Positions 34,832-43,457 are shown, counted from the first letter of the stretch. The stretch: DNA of 64,000 nucleotides from Variovorax sp. CF079 (GCF_900101545.1 NZ_FMZU01000010.1:1-64000), one strand, 5' to 3'. Numbers and translations are program-made. Notes: generated from the letters alone by a model not told the origin.

Positions 34832-35708
34832 AAGCGAACGGCCCGTGGTGCTGGTGGTCGACGATGCGCCGAGCAGCCTGGGCGTGCTGTGCGACACGCT
34901 GGAGGCCAGCGGCTACACGGTGCTGGTGGCCGGCGACGGCGAGTCGGCGCTGCGCCTTCTGGAACTGGTGGTGCCCGACGCGATCCTGCTCGACGGCCTG
35001 ATGCCGGGCTTGTCGGGCTTCGACACCTGCCGGCGCATCAAGGCCAACGCGGCGCTGGCGCACATCCCGGTGCTCTTCATGACCGGGCTGTCCGAAACGC
35101 CGCACGTGGTCGAAGGCTTCGAGAGCGGCGGCGTCGACTACGTGGTCAAGCCGATCCGCGCGCAGGAGGTGCTGGCGCGCCTGCACACGCACGCGCGCAA
35201 CGCCCACATCGCGCGCATGGCGCGCGACGCGGTCGACGTGGCGGGCATGGGCGTGGTGCTGATCGACGCGCAGGGCCGCGTGGCCTGGCGTTCGCCGCAG
35301 GCCGCGCTGTGGCTGCATGCGCTGGGCGAGCCTTCGGCGCCCGGCCAGCTGCCCGCGGCGCTGGACCCGGTGCTCGCGGGCGGCGCGAGCGTGGTGCTTT
35401 CGACCTTGGCAGGCACGCGCCTGTCGGTGCGCAACCTGGGCACCGCGACGCTGGGCGAAACGATGCTGCTGCTGGCGCCGCACAAGGAAGGCGCCGCCGG
35501 CACTTCGCGCCTGGCCGATGCGGCGCTGACGCCGCGCGAGACCGAGGTGCTGTCCTGGCTCGCCAAGGGCAAGACCAACCGCGACATCGGCGAGATCCTC
35601 GGCATGAGCCCGCGCACGGTCAACAAGCACCTGGAGCACATCTTCGAGAAGCTGGGCGTCGAGACGCGCTCGGCTGCGGCGGCGTTGGCCAGCGGGCAGC
35701 TGGGCTAG
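34815..35708 (+). CDS. Response regulator with REC, PAS-like middle and LuxR HTH
   Basis: 297 residues. The receiver has VVDDAPSS, phospho-acceptor Asp60 in ILLDGLMPG, MTGLSE and the Lys of VVKPIRAQE. A middle region (about 140-225, GMGVVLIDAQGRVAWRSPQA) looks like a small PAS-type fold. The C-terminal LuxR HTH reads LTPRETEVLSWLAKGKTNRDIGEILGMSPRTVNKHLEHIFEKLG (given here by its ends LTPRETEVL and HIFEKLG). It overlaps the kinase gene, so it is the cognate output, probably controlling urtA and, through the shared dyad, amiE. Confidence 0.9.
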   Translation: MYPTPESERPVVLVVDDAPSSLGVLCDTLEASGYTVLVAGDGESALRLLELVVPDAILLDGLMPGLSGFDTCRRIKANAALAHIPVLFMTGLSETPHVVEGFESGGVDYVVKPIRAQEVLARLHTHARNAHIARMARDAVDVAGMGVVLIDAQGRVAWRSPQAALWLHALGEPSAPGQLPAALDPVLAGGASVVLSTLAGTRLSVRNLGTATLGETMLLLAPHKEGAAGTSRLADAALTPRETEVLSWLAKGKTNRDIGEILGMSPRTVNKHLEHIFEKLGVETRSAAAALASGQLG

Positions 35709-35745
35709 GGCTTGCTGGAGAATGTGGCGCTCGCCCTGCCACACG

Positions 35746-36798
35746 ATGCAAGACTCGCTTTTCGACGACCCGAACGAACCCGCGCCCGCTTCGCCCGCGC
35801 CGAAGAAGCGCGCAGGCCAGGCTGCTGCGGCCAAGGTCCAGCCCGCGCCGTCCGATGCGGCGCAGCGGGCGCTGGCGAAGGCGCTGCCGCCGCAACTGCG
35901 GCTCGGCACCTCTTCCTGGTTCTTCCCGGGCTGGGCCGGACTGGTCTGGGACGGCGAGTACGAGCAGTCGGTGCTGTCCAAGCACGGCCTCAAGGCCTAT
36001 GCGCAGCATCCGCTGTTGCGCACCGTCAGCGTGGACCGCAGCTTCTACCGCGCGCTGTCGGCCAGCCAGTTCGCTGCCTACGCGCAGCAGGTGCCGGAAG
36101 ACTTCCGCTTCGTCGTCAAGGCACCGAGCGTCGTCGCCGATGCGCTGGTGCGCGGTGAGGACGGGCGTGGCATGCAGCCCAATCCGGCCTTCCTCGATTC
36201 GGCATTGGCGGTGCAGGATTTCGTGCAGCCGGCGCTCGACGGCCTGGGCGCCAAGATCGGCGCGCTCGTGTTCCAGCTCAGTCCGCTGCCGTCGTCGATG
36301 TTGTCGCAAATGCCTGAGTTGTTGCAGCGCCTGCGGCACATGCTGCAGGCCTTGCCCGCGCTGCGCCCGAGCGCGCCGGACGGCGTGATCGCGGTCGAGG
36401 TGCGCAATCCCGAGTTCCTGACCCCGGCCTTTGCCGACGTGCTGCGCGAGGCCGGCGCCACCTACTGCCTCGGCCTGCATCCCAAGATGCCGCCGATCGG
36501 CGAGCAGTTGCCGGTGCTGCGCGCGCTGTGGCCGGGCCCGCTGGTCTGCCGCTGGAACCTGAACCGGCTGCACGGCGCCTACGGCTACGAGGAAGCCAAG
36601 CAGCTCTACGAGCCCTTCGACAAGCTCGTGGACCCGGACCCCGAGACACGCGGGACGCTGGCCCGCGTGATCGCCGCCACCACCGGCGCGGGCCATGCGG
36701 CCTACGTGACGATCAACAACAAGGCCGAGGGGTCGGCGCCGCTGTCGGTGCTGGCGTTGGCGCTATGCCTTGGCAGCCAGCCAGCCGACGATCAATGA
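35746..36798 (+). CDS. DUF72-domain protein
   Basis: About 350 residues. After a Pro/Ala-rich N-terminal 50 residues comes the DUF72 barrel: LRLGTSSWFFPGWAGLVW, TVSVDRSFYRALSASQF, DFRFVVKAPS, then VEVRNPEF and a C-terminal YVTINNKAEGSAPLS. DUF72 proteins have a TIM-barrel-like fold and an unknown role. The ATG at MQDSLFDDPN is chosen over one eight codons upstream. Its 3' end overlaps the convergent TetR gene by 36 bp. Confidence 0.85.
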   Translation: MQDSLFDDPNEPAPASPAPKKRAGQAAAAKVQPAPSDAAQRALAKALPPQLRLGTSSWFFPGWAGLVWDGEYEQSVLSKHGLKAYAQHPLLRTVSVDRSFYRALSASQFAAYAQQVPEDFRFVVKAPSVVADALVRGEDGRGMQPNPAFLDSALAVQDFVQPALDGLGAKIGALVFQLSPLPSSMLSQMPELLQRLRHMLQALPALRPSAPDGVIAVEVRNPEFLTPAFADVLREAGATYCLGLHPKMPPIGEQLPVLRALWPGPLVCRWNLNRLHGAYGYEEAKQLYEPFDKLVDPDPETRGTLARVIAATTGAGHAAYVTINNKAEGSAPLSVLALALCLGSQPADDQ

Positions 36799-37353
36799 GG
36801 CCAGGCTCGCCGCCGCCGCGGCCTCGTCGATGCGCCCGCGGACCATGTCGCGCGCGATCGCGTCGCCGGCGCCGATGATGCCGACGCAGCGCAGGCGCAA
36901 TTCGTCCTCGGGCAGCTTCGAATAGGGCGCGAGCGCATCGCGGTAGAGAGCGACGTAGCTGTCGATCAGCTCGCGCTGGAAGGCGTCCATCTCCTCGTCG
37001 CCCTTGAGCGCGGCCGAGATTGCGTGCCATTCGGGTCCCACCGAAGTGAAGCAGTTCATGTAGGCGGTGCTGACCACCCGCGCCACCTCTTCCAGCCGGC
37101 GCGGCGTTCGTTCGAGCGCCAGCAGCAGCGCCGCGACCTGGCGGTTGTCGATCTGCTCGTAGAGCGCGATCAGGAGGCCCGAGCGTGTCTTGAAATGTTC
37201 GTAGGCGATCGGCTTGCTCACGCCCGCGCGCTCGGCCAGGTAGCCGAGCGTGAGGGCGTCGGTGCCCTGCTCCCGCACGATGGCGAGCGCGGTCTCGAGC
37301 AGCTGTTCGCGGCGCTCGGCCTTGGACAGCTTTTTGGGCAAAGGGTCGTTCAT
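36763..37353 (-). CDS. TetR-family regulator
   Basis: 196 residues with an N-terminal HTH: KAERREQLLETALAIVREQG, then LGYLAERAGVSKPIAYEHFKTRSGL. The C-terminal helical domain binds an unknown ligand. It is divergent from two paralogous dehydrogenase-like genes, with a perfect 25-bp dyad in the 111-bp gap, so it very probably represses both itself and that pair. It overlaps the DUF72 gene at the 3' end. Confidence 0.9.
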   Translation of the reverse strand: MNDPLPKKLSKAERREQLLETALAIVREQGTDALTLGYLAERAGVSKPIAYEHFKTRSGLLIALYEQIDNRQVAALLLALERTPRRLEEVARVVSTAYMNCFTSVGPEWHAISAALKGDEEMDAFQRELIDSYVALYRDALAPYSKLPEDELRLRCVGIIGAGDAIARDMVRGRIDEAAAAASLASLIVGWLAAKA

Positions 37354-37394
37354 GGGGCGGGCTTGACAGCGTCTTTGGTCTGGATTCTACTTTC

Positions 37395-37419
37395 AGTAAC
37401 TTACCAATAGTAAGTTACT
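37395..37419. promoter_or_regulatory. TetR operator, 10-bp arms with 5-bp spacer
   Basis: AGTAACTTAC, spacer CAATA, then GTAAGTTACT: a perfect inverted repeat centred between the divergent TetR gene and the dehydrogenase-like pair. Arm length and placement match classical TetR-family operators; it would block both promoters. Confidence 0.8.
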
Positions 37420-37464
37420 TGACGTAGATTGCATCTTACCCAATCCCAGACAGGAGCTCCCACC

Positions 37465-38487
37465 ATGCCAGCGCGTTCAACAAAACCCGTGCTCATCATC
37501 GGCGGCTCGGGCGTCGTCGGCGCCCAGGCCGCGAAGGCCTTGCGCCGCCTGCACCCCGAACTCCCCATCTCCATCGGCGGGCGAAACCTGGCCAGGGCCG
37601 AGGCGGTGGCGCGAGAAATCGGCCATGCAGACGCGATGGCGATCGACCTCGCGCGCGCCGACCTGGGCCAGCCCGCCGGCAAGCGCTACAGCGCCATCGC
37701 GATGTTCCTGAAGGACGACACGATGCATTCGCTGGACTATGCGCAGGCGAACGGGCTGCCCTACCTCAGCGTCTCCAGCGCCAGCTTCGAGGTCGGCCCC
37801 GAGGTGGCCTGGTTCATCCGCAGGCCGGCCAGCGCACCGGTGCTGATGGCCAGCAACTGGCTGGCCGGCGTGGCCACCTTCGCAACGCTGCAGTTCGCGG
37901 CCGGATTCGAGCGCGTCGAGACGATCGAGATCTCACTGGTACTCGACGAGCAGGACATGGGCGGTCCGGCGGCCTACGTGGACTACGAGCGCATCACGCA
38001 GGCCGCGGCGAGCGCGCAGATCCTGAAGAACGGGCAGTGGATGTGGGCCACCGGCGAAGACGCCGCGCGCCGCTTCAAGGACTCGGAAGGTGTCGAACAA
38101 CAGGGCCAGGCCTACGCGCCGCTGGACGTGCTGAGCCTGGGCGCCGCCACCGACGCCCATTCGATCCGCGTGGACCTGGCCGTCGGCGAAAGCGCCTCGC
38201 GCCGGCGCGGCGAGCCCTTCTCCACAGAAATCATCATCGAGATGAGCGGCCGGCTGAAGAGCAACGGCCAGCCAGGCCGCACGCGCCATGTGCTGGTGCA
38301 TCCGGGCGGCCAGGCGCCCGTGACGGCTGTGGGCGTGGCGCTCGGCATCGAGCGCCTGCTGGGCCTGGCCGGCGGCGCCGCGGCGCCGCCGGGGCTCTAC
38401 CTGCCCGACGTGCTGATCGAGCCGGGCTATGCGCTTCGGCGCCTGCAGGAGGCCGGCTTGCAAGTCGTCGAGGGAGCCCTGGCATGA
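37465..38487 (+). CDS. Saccharopine dehydrogenase-like NAD(P)-binding protein, copy 1
   Basis: 340 residues with an N-terminal Rossmann fold (VLIIGGSGVVGAQAAKALRRL) and the saccharopine-dehydrogenase-like layout. The start ATG follows a clear ribosome-binding site (CAGGAG, about 8 bases upstream). It is about half identical by eye to the next gene along most of its length. Substrate unknown; tight TetR control suggests an inducible oxidation or detoxification of an exogenous compound. Confidence 0.78.
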   Translation: MPARSTKPVLIIGGSGVVGAQAAKALRRLHPELPISIGGRNLARAEAVAREIGHADAMAIDLARADLGQPAGKRYSAIAMFLKDDTMHSLDYAQANGLPYLSVSSASFEVGPEVAWFIRRPASAPVLMASNWLAGVATFATLQFAAGFERVETIEISLVLDEQDMGGPAAYVDYERITQAAASAQILKNGQWMWATGEDAARRFKDSEGVEQQGQAYAPLDVLSLGAATDAHSIRVDLAVGESASRRRGEPFSTEIIIEMSGRLKSNGQPGRTRHVLVHPGGQAPVTAVGVALGIERLLGLAGGAAAPPGLYLPDVLIEPGYALRRLQEAGLQVVEGALA

Positions 38488-39473
38488 AGCCCGTCCTGTT
38501 CATCGGCGGCTCCGGCCAGGTGGGCAGCCGGGCCGTGCGCACGTTGCGCCAACTCCAGCCGGGCTTGCCGATCGCGATCGGCGCTCGGGACATGGACAAG
38601 GCCGGTGCGCTCGCACGCGAGATCGGCGGCGCCGGCGCCGTGATGATCGACCTGGCCCGCAGGGACCTTGGCCTGCCGGCCGATGCAGGCTACAGCGCCG
38701 TGGTCGTGCTGCTGAAGGACGCTGGCCTGCACTCGATGCGGTTTGCCCAGGCCCGCGGCCTGCCCCATGTGTCCTTCTCCGATTTCGTGTTCGACATCGG
38801 GCCGGAGGTGGCGCTCCATGTTCGCAAGCCGAACAGCGCGCCCATCCTGTTGCTGGGCCAGTACCTGGGCGGCACGGCGGCGCTCGCCGCGCTGCATTTC
38901 GCGCGCGAGTTCCGCCGCGTCGATTCGATCGCGATCGGCGGGCTGCTCGATGCCGACGACCTCGGCGGGCCGGTTGCGCAGGCCGACATCGAACGCCTGG
39001 GCCACGGCACGCCGCGCCCGCTGCTGCGGCATGAAGGCCGCTGGCTGTGGGCGAACGAAGCGCAGGCGAAGCGCCGCTTCGTCGATGCCGACGGCGTCAC
39101 GCACGAGGGGCAGGCCTACCCGCTGCTCGACGTGGTGAGCCTCGCGGCCGCGACCGGCGCGCCGTCGATCCGGGTCGATCTCGCCCTCAGGGAGGGCCGG
39201 CGCCGCGCGGCGCCCTCGCACGAGGTGATCGTGGAGATCGCGGGTGAGCAGCAGGGTGGCCGGCAAGGCGTCACGCGCCACGCGCTGATCGACGGCGACG
39301 TCTACTCGGGCCTCAGCGCGCGTGGCGCGGCCCTGGCGGTCGAGCGTCTGCTCGGCCTGGCCGGCGGCTGGGCGGTCGTGCCGGGGCTTTACCACCCCGA
39401 GGAGTTGCTGGATCCGGCCTATGTGGTCGAGCGGCTCCAGGGCTTCGGCACGGAAATCCGGCGCTTGCCTTAG
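38484..39473 (+). CDS. Saccharopine dehydrogenase-like NAD(P)-binding protein, copy 2
   Basis: 329 residues beginning MKPVLFIGGSGQVGSRAVRTLRQ. Shared landmarks with copy 1 are DMDLARxDLG-type segments (MIDLARRDLGLPA versus AIDLARADLGQPA), GPEVA, RRF-D-DGV-QGQAY and the GIERLLGLAGG/AVERLLGLAGG end. The start overlaps copy 1's stop (ATGA), so both are made from one TetR-controlled transcript. They could be a heteromer or two isoenzymes. Confidence 0.78.
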   Translation: MKPVLFIGGSGQVGSRAVRTLRQLQPGLPIAIGARDMDKAGALAREIGGAGAVMIDLARRDLGLPADAGYSAVVVLLKDAGLHSMRFAQARGLPHVSFSDFVFDIGPEVALHVRKPNSAPILLLGQYLGGTAALAALHFAREFRRVDSIAIGGLLDADDLGGPVAQADIERLGHGTPRPLLRHEGRWLWANEAQAKRRFVDADGVTHEGQAYPLLDVVSLAAATGAPSIRVDLALREGRRRAAPSHEVIVEIAGEQQGGRQGVTRHALIDGDVYSGLSARGAALAVERLLGLAGGWAVVPGLYHPEELLDPAYVVERLQGFGTEIRRLP

Positions 39474-39511
39474 CCGGTCCGGCCGGGTACCGGCCATCTG
39501 GTCGATTGACC

Positions 39512-40648
39512 ATGGGAGACAAACGTCCTCAACTAAAGGCTGTGCAGAAATCGAGTTATCTATCCGCCGCCGGCCCGCCGCGCCCGCGACAGGAAATCCG
39601 CTTCGCGCGCGGCCATGACCAGGTGCAGCTGGCCTATGCGATGTCCGGCAGCGGCCCGCTGCTGATCAAGGCCGCGACCTGGCTGTCGCACCTGGAGTAC
39701 GACTGGGAGAGCCCGGTCTGGCGCCACGTGCTGCACGGGCTCTCAGCCAACGCCACCTTCGTGCGCTACGACGAGCGCGGCTGTGGCCTGTCGGATTGGG
39801 AGGTCGACGATCTCGGCTTCGACAGCTGGCTGAGCGATCTCGAAACCGTGGTCGACGCGCTGAGCACCGAGCGCTTCGGCCTGCTCGGCATCTCGCAAGG
39901 TGCGTCGATCGCCATCGCCTACGCGGCGAAGCATCCGGATCGCGTCAGCCACATGGTGCTGCATGGCGGCTATGCGCGCGGGCGCCTGGTGCGCAGCAAC
40001 ACGGCCCTGCAGCGCGAAGAAGCCGAGATGATGTGCAAGCTGGCCGAACTGGGCTGGGGCAAGGAGGACGCGTCGTTCCGCCAGTTCTTCACCAGCCAGT
40101 TCATTCCGGGAGGCTCGGCCGAACAGCACCGTTGGTTCAACGAGCTGGAGCGCATCTCCAGCTCGCCCGCCAACGCCGCGCGCTTCATGCGCGAGTTCAA
40201 CCGCATCGACGTCACGCATCTTCTGGCCGAAGTGCGCTGTCCCACCTTGGTGCTGCACAGCATGCGCGATCTTCGCGTGCCCTTCGCCGAGGGGCGGCTG
40301 ATCGCGAGCGGCATCCGCGGTGCGCGCTTCGTGCCGATCGACAGCGGCAACCACCTGCTGCTCGACGAGCCCGGCTGGGCGCATTGGCTCGCCGAGGTGC
40401 GCAGATTCCTGCCCGCCGCTGCGCCGGCGCACGACCCGGTGTTCGATGCGCTCACCGGCCGCGAGCGCCAATTGCTCGAACTGCTGGCCCAGGGCCGCGA
40501 CAACGCACAGATCGCAGCGACGCTAGGCCTGTCGGAAAAGACGGTGCGCAACCACCTGACCAGCGTGTTCGCCAAGCTGGAGGTCGACAACCGGGGCCGC
40601 GCGATCGTGCTGGCGCGCGACTCGGGCTTCGGCAAGCTGACCGCGTGA
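39512..40648 (+). CDS. Alpha/beta-hydrolase domain fused to a LuxR-type HTH
   Basis: 378 residues. Residues about 30-305 are an alpha/beta hydrolase with YDERGCGLSDW, the nucleophile elbow GISQGAS and a C-terminal SGNHLLLDE with the catalytic His. Residues about 315-378 are a LuxR HTH: LTGRERQLLELLAQGRDNAQIAATL, then LSEKTVRNHLTSVFAKLEV. The triad looks intact, so the sensor may bind or turn over its ligand. It could be a quorum or metabolite-responsive regulator. The chosen ATG has a TTG two codons upstream. Confidence 0.82.
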   Translation: MGDKRPQLKAVQKSSYLSAAGPPRPRQEIRFARGHDQVQLAYAMSGSGPLLIKAATWLSHLEYDWESPVWRHVLHGLSANATFVRYDERGCGLSDWEVDDLGFDSWLSDLETVVDALSTERFGLLGISQGASIAIAYAAKHPDRVSHMVLHGGYARGRLVRSNTALQREEAEMMCKLAELGWGKEDASFRQFFTSQFIPGGSAEQHRWFNELERISSSPANAARFMREFNRIDVTHLLAEVRCPTLVLHSMRDLRVPFAEGRLIASGIRGARFVPIDSGNHLLLDEPGWAHWLAEVRRFLPAAAPAHDPVFDALTGRERQLLELLAQGRDNAQIAATLGLSEKTVRNHLTSVFAKLEVDNRGRAIVLARDSGFGKLTA

Positions 40649-40714
40649 TGCACCGCGCCGGCGATGGCGCAAATCTTCAAGACCAGGCCGGCGCCGCTGC
40701 CTATTCTCGGCAGC

Positions 40715-41194
40715 ATGACCAAGACGACCTTCAGCCTCGCCGCCTGCATCCTTCTCGCCGCGCTCGCGATGCACCAGAGCGTGCATGCCGTGGACTCGGC
40801 ATCGCTGCCGGCGTCGATCCGCCTTGCGAACGCGAGGGCGCTGATCGAAGCCAAGGACTGGAAAGGCGCCATCGCGGAACTGCAGGGCGTGGACGCCCCG
40901 AACAATGCCGACTGGAACAACCTGATGGGCTTCAGCCTGCGCAAGGCCAGGACGCCCGACTATGCGGCCGCAGAACGCTTCTATGACACCGCGCTGCGCA
41001 TCGAGCCCAGCCACCGCGGGGCGCTCTCGTATTCCGGCGAGCTCTACCTGGTGCTGGACAAGCTGCCCAAGGCGGAGCAGCGGCTGGCGACGCTGAAACT
41101 GGTCTGCAACAACGCATGCTTCGAACAGGAGCGGCTCAGCCAGGCCATCGAGCGCTACAAGGCAGCCGGCAACAAGTACATCCCCGAGCCCTGA
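40715..41194 (+). CDS. Exported TPR-like small protein, copy 1
   Basis: 159 residues. A signal peptide (MTKTTFSLAACILLAALAMHQSVHA) is followed by tetratricopeptide-like helices: RLANARALIEAKDWKGAIAEL, DWNNLMGFSLRK, AAERFYDTALRIEPSHRGALSY. It would act in the periplasm as a binding module. Its neighbour 30 bp downstream is a clear paralogue, a tandem duplication. Two cysteines (VCNNACFE) may form a disulfide. Confidence 0.75.
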   Translation: MTKTTFSLAACILLAALAMHQSVHAVDSASLPASIRLANARALIEAKDWKGAIAELQGVDAPNNADWNNLMGFSLRKARTPDYAAAERFYDTALRIEPSHRGALSYSGELYLVLDKLPKAEQRLATLKLVCNNACFEQERLSQAIERYKAAGNKYIPEP

Positions 41195-41224
41195 GATCTG
41201 CCGCGGCGCTGCAAAATGGCGCCC

Positions 41225-41701
41225 ATGAGGATGCTCCATCGATTCGCCGCCTGCGTCCTGCTCGCCGCCCTCTCGCTGCAGCCGGCGCTCGCGGCCGATA
41301 CCGACTCGACGCCGCCCGCGCTTCGGCTGGCGGCCGCCAGGGCGCAGATCACGGCCAAGAACTGGCCGGCGGCCATTGCCGAACTCAAGCGGGTGAACGA
41401 CCCGCGCAGCGCCGACTGGAACAACCTGATGGGCTACAGCCTGCGCAAGAACAAGTCCGCACCGGACCTGGAAGGCGCGGAGCGCTTCTACGACGCCGCC
41501 CTGCGCATCGACCCCAACCACCGCGGCGCGCTCGAATATTCGGGCGAGCTCTATCTCGTGAAGGGCGATCTGCCGAAGGCCGAGGAGCGCCATGCGCGGC
41601 TGGTGAAGCTGTGCACCGTGCCCTGCGAGGAGCTCGATGACCTCAGCAAGGCGATCGAGAAGTACAAGGCCGCGGGCGGCAAGTACGTTCCGGAGGAATA
41701 G
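41225..41701 (+). CDS. Exported TPR-like small protein, copy 2
   Basis: About 158 residues. Signal peptide ending near QPALAA, then the same helical plan as copy 1: RLAAARAQITAKNWPAAIAEL, DWNNLMGYSLRKN, GAERFYDAALRIDPNHRGALEY, and a matching Cys pair (LCTVPCEE). An ATG three codons upstream (41216) is possible. It converges with the SDR gene 7 bp away. Confidence 0.75.
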   Translation: MRMLHRFAACVLLAALSLQPALAADTDSTPPALRLAAARAQITAKNWPAAIAELKRVNDPRSADWNNLMGYSLRKNKSAPDLEGAERFYDAALRIDPNHRGALEYSGELYLVKGDLPKAEERHARLVKLCTVPCEELDDLSKAIEKYKAAGGKYVPEE

Positions 41702-41707
41702 CCGCGC

Positions 41708-42604
41708 TCAGGCCCGGATCGCGGGCTCGAGCAGGTCGGCGATCCCGATGCGCGCCGCGAAGGCTTCGCGCACGCGCTCGGCCACTTCGGTCACGGCGCC
41801 CGCGCCGTCGTCGATGAAATCGATCACCGAGCGGAACGGCCGCTCGCCGGCCGGCAGCCCGATGATGCGCGCGATCTCGTCCGCCACGGCTTGCGGGTCG
41901 GCATGCGAGGGCATCAGTGCGCTGAGCTTGGCGCCCACCTGGTCCATGAGCCCGTCGTAGCGCGCGTAGGCCGCCACGGTCGCCGCATCCGCCGGCTTGC
42001 CCGCATTCTGGAAATGCGCGGTGCCGCTGGTGAAGGCGCCGGGCACCACGATCGAGGTCTCGATGCCGAAGCGCGCGAGTTCGTAGGACATCGTGACAGC
42101 CAACGAATCCATCGCCGCCTTGGCTGCCGCATACGGCCCCATGAAGGGCGGGAAGCCGCCACGCACCGTGGTGCTGCTGACCCACAGCACGAGCCCGGAC
42201 TGCCGGCCGCGCATCACGGGCAGCACGGCCTTGTTGACACGCTGCGTGCCGAGCACGTTGGTGTCGAACACCTTGACCATCTCCTCCGGCGTGAAGGCCT
42301 CGGTCGGCCCGACCACGAGATGGCCCGCGTTGTGGACGACGACGTCGAGCCGGCCCTGTTCGCCGACGATGGTCGCAACCGCTTCGTCGGCGGAGGCCTG
42401 CGAGAGCACGTCGAGCTCGATCGCGCGGATGTCGTGGCCGCCTGCAAAACCCCAGTCGCGCAGCTCGCGCACGCGCGCTGAGTTGCGGCCGGCGATGTCG
42501 CGCATGCTGGCGTAGACGACGTGGCCCTGCGCCGCGAGCGCGCGGGCCGTGAGATGGCCGATGCCGGTGGAGGCGCCGGTCACGAGGATGACGGATTTCT
42601 TCAT
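41708..42604 (-). CDS. SDR oxidoreductase (298 aa)
   Basis: A short-chain dehydrogenase with GASTGIGHLTARAL near the N-terminus, NAGHLVVG, the catalytic Ser in LWVSSTT and YAAAK. It is longer than a classical SDR, with a C-terminal extension (VADEIARIIGLPAGERPFR) common in the group that reduces retinol- or ketone-type substrates, but the substrate is unknown. It is 26 bp after the second SDR gene on the same strand. Confidence 0.85.
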   Translation of the reverse strand: MKKSVILVTGASTGIGHLTARALAAQGHVVYASMRDIAGRNSARVRELRDWGFAGGHDIRAIELDVLSQASADEAVATIVGEQGRLDVVVHNAGHLVVGPTEAFTPEEMVKVFDTNVLGTQRVNKAVLPVMRGRQSGLVLWVSSTTVRGGFPPFMGPYAAAKAAMDSLAVTMSYELARFGIETSIVVPGAFTSGTAHFQNAGKPADAATVAAYARYDGLMDQVGAKLSALMPSHADPQAVADEIARIIGLPAGERPFRSVIDFIDDGAGAVTEVAERVREAFAARIGIADLLEPAIRA

Positions 42605-42630
42605 GGTGTTGCTTTCTGTGTGAGAGGAGT

Positions 42631-43371
42631 TCAGACCAGGCCGCCGTTGGCGCGCAGGGTCTGGCCGTTGACCCAGCCGGCCTGCGGGCCGACGAGCAAG
42701 GCCACCGTGTTGGCGATGTCTTCCGGCGTGCCCAGGCGTTCCAGCGGCACGGCCTTGGCGAAGCGCTCGACGGCTTCGGGCGACTTGCCGTCGAGGAACA
42801 GCGCGGTGGCCGTGGGGCCCGGCGCGACGGCGTTGACCGTGATGCCCTTGCCGCGCAGCTCCTTGGCGAGGATGTTGGTCATGACCTCGATCGCGGCCTT
42901 GGTCGCGCCGTAGATCGCGTAGCCCGGCAGGCCGAGGCCGATCACGCTGGTCGAGAAGTTGAGGATGCGCCCACCGGTCTGCAGGCGCGTCGTCGCCTCG
43001 CGCATCGTGTTGAAGCTGCCCTTGACGTTGACCGAGAACAGCCGGTCGAAGGTGGCGTCGTCGGTGTCGGCCAGCTGCGGCAGCGCCGGCGGCATGACGC
43101 CGGCGTTGTTGACCAGCACGTCGACGCGGCCGTAGGCGGCGATCGCTTCGTCGAAGAGGCGGCGCGCCGCGGCCGGATCGGCCACGTCGGCCTGCACGGC
43201 GACGGCCCGGCCGCCGGCGGCGGCGATGCCGTCCACGACCTTGGCGGCTTCCTGCGCATTGCCGGCGTAGTTGACGACCACGGCATAGCCGTCGGCGGCG
43301 AGGCGGCTGGCGATGGCGGCGCCGATGCCGCGGGATGCGCCGGTGACGATGGCGACTTGCGATGTGTTCAT
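42631..43371 (-). CDS. SDR oxidoreductase (246 aa, FabG-like)
   Basis: A classical SDR: TGASRGIGAAIASRL, NNAGVMPPAL, Ser in FSTSVIGL and YGATK. The C-terminus ending VNGQTLRANGGLV is typical of FabG-like 3-oxoacyl or general ketone reductases. It is divergent from the LysR gene and probably heads a two-gene operon with the other SDR. Confidence 0.87.
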   Translation of the reverse strand: MNTSQVAIVTGASRGIGAAIASRLAADGYAVVVNYAGNAQEAAKVVDGIAAAGGRAVAVQADVADPAAARRLFDEAIAAYGRVDVLVNNAGVMPPALPQLADTDDATFDRLFSVNVKGSFNTMREATTRLQTGGRILNFSTSVIGLGLPGYAIYGATKAAIEVMTNILAKELRGKGITVNAVAPGPTATALFLDGKSPEAVERFAKAVPLERLGTPEDIANTVALLVGPQAGWVNGQTLRANGGLV

Positions 43372-43441
43372 GGCTGAGCTCCTGGAAGGGTTGGTTGAGG
43401 GCTGGTCCGCTTGCTTCTTCGCGGGTCAGTGGGATGGATTG

Positions 43442-43457
43442 TTCTGTTTAATCAGAA
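43442..43457. promoter_or_regulatory. Candidate LysR site in the SDR/LysR gap
   Basis: TTCTG-TTTAAT-CAGAA is a perfect inverted repeat with five-base arms, about 65 bp from the LysR start. It contains a T-N11-A core as LysR-type sites do. Its place between the divergent genes fits autoregulation and control of the SDR pair. Confidence 0.5.

Noticed and set aside
39481..39495. GGCCGG-GTA-CCGGCC hairpin between the dehydrogenase-like pair and the hydrolase-LuxR gene
   Set aside because: Short, with no T-tract, and of a kind common by chance in this base composition.
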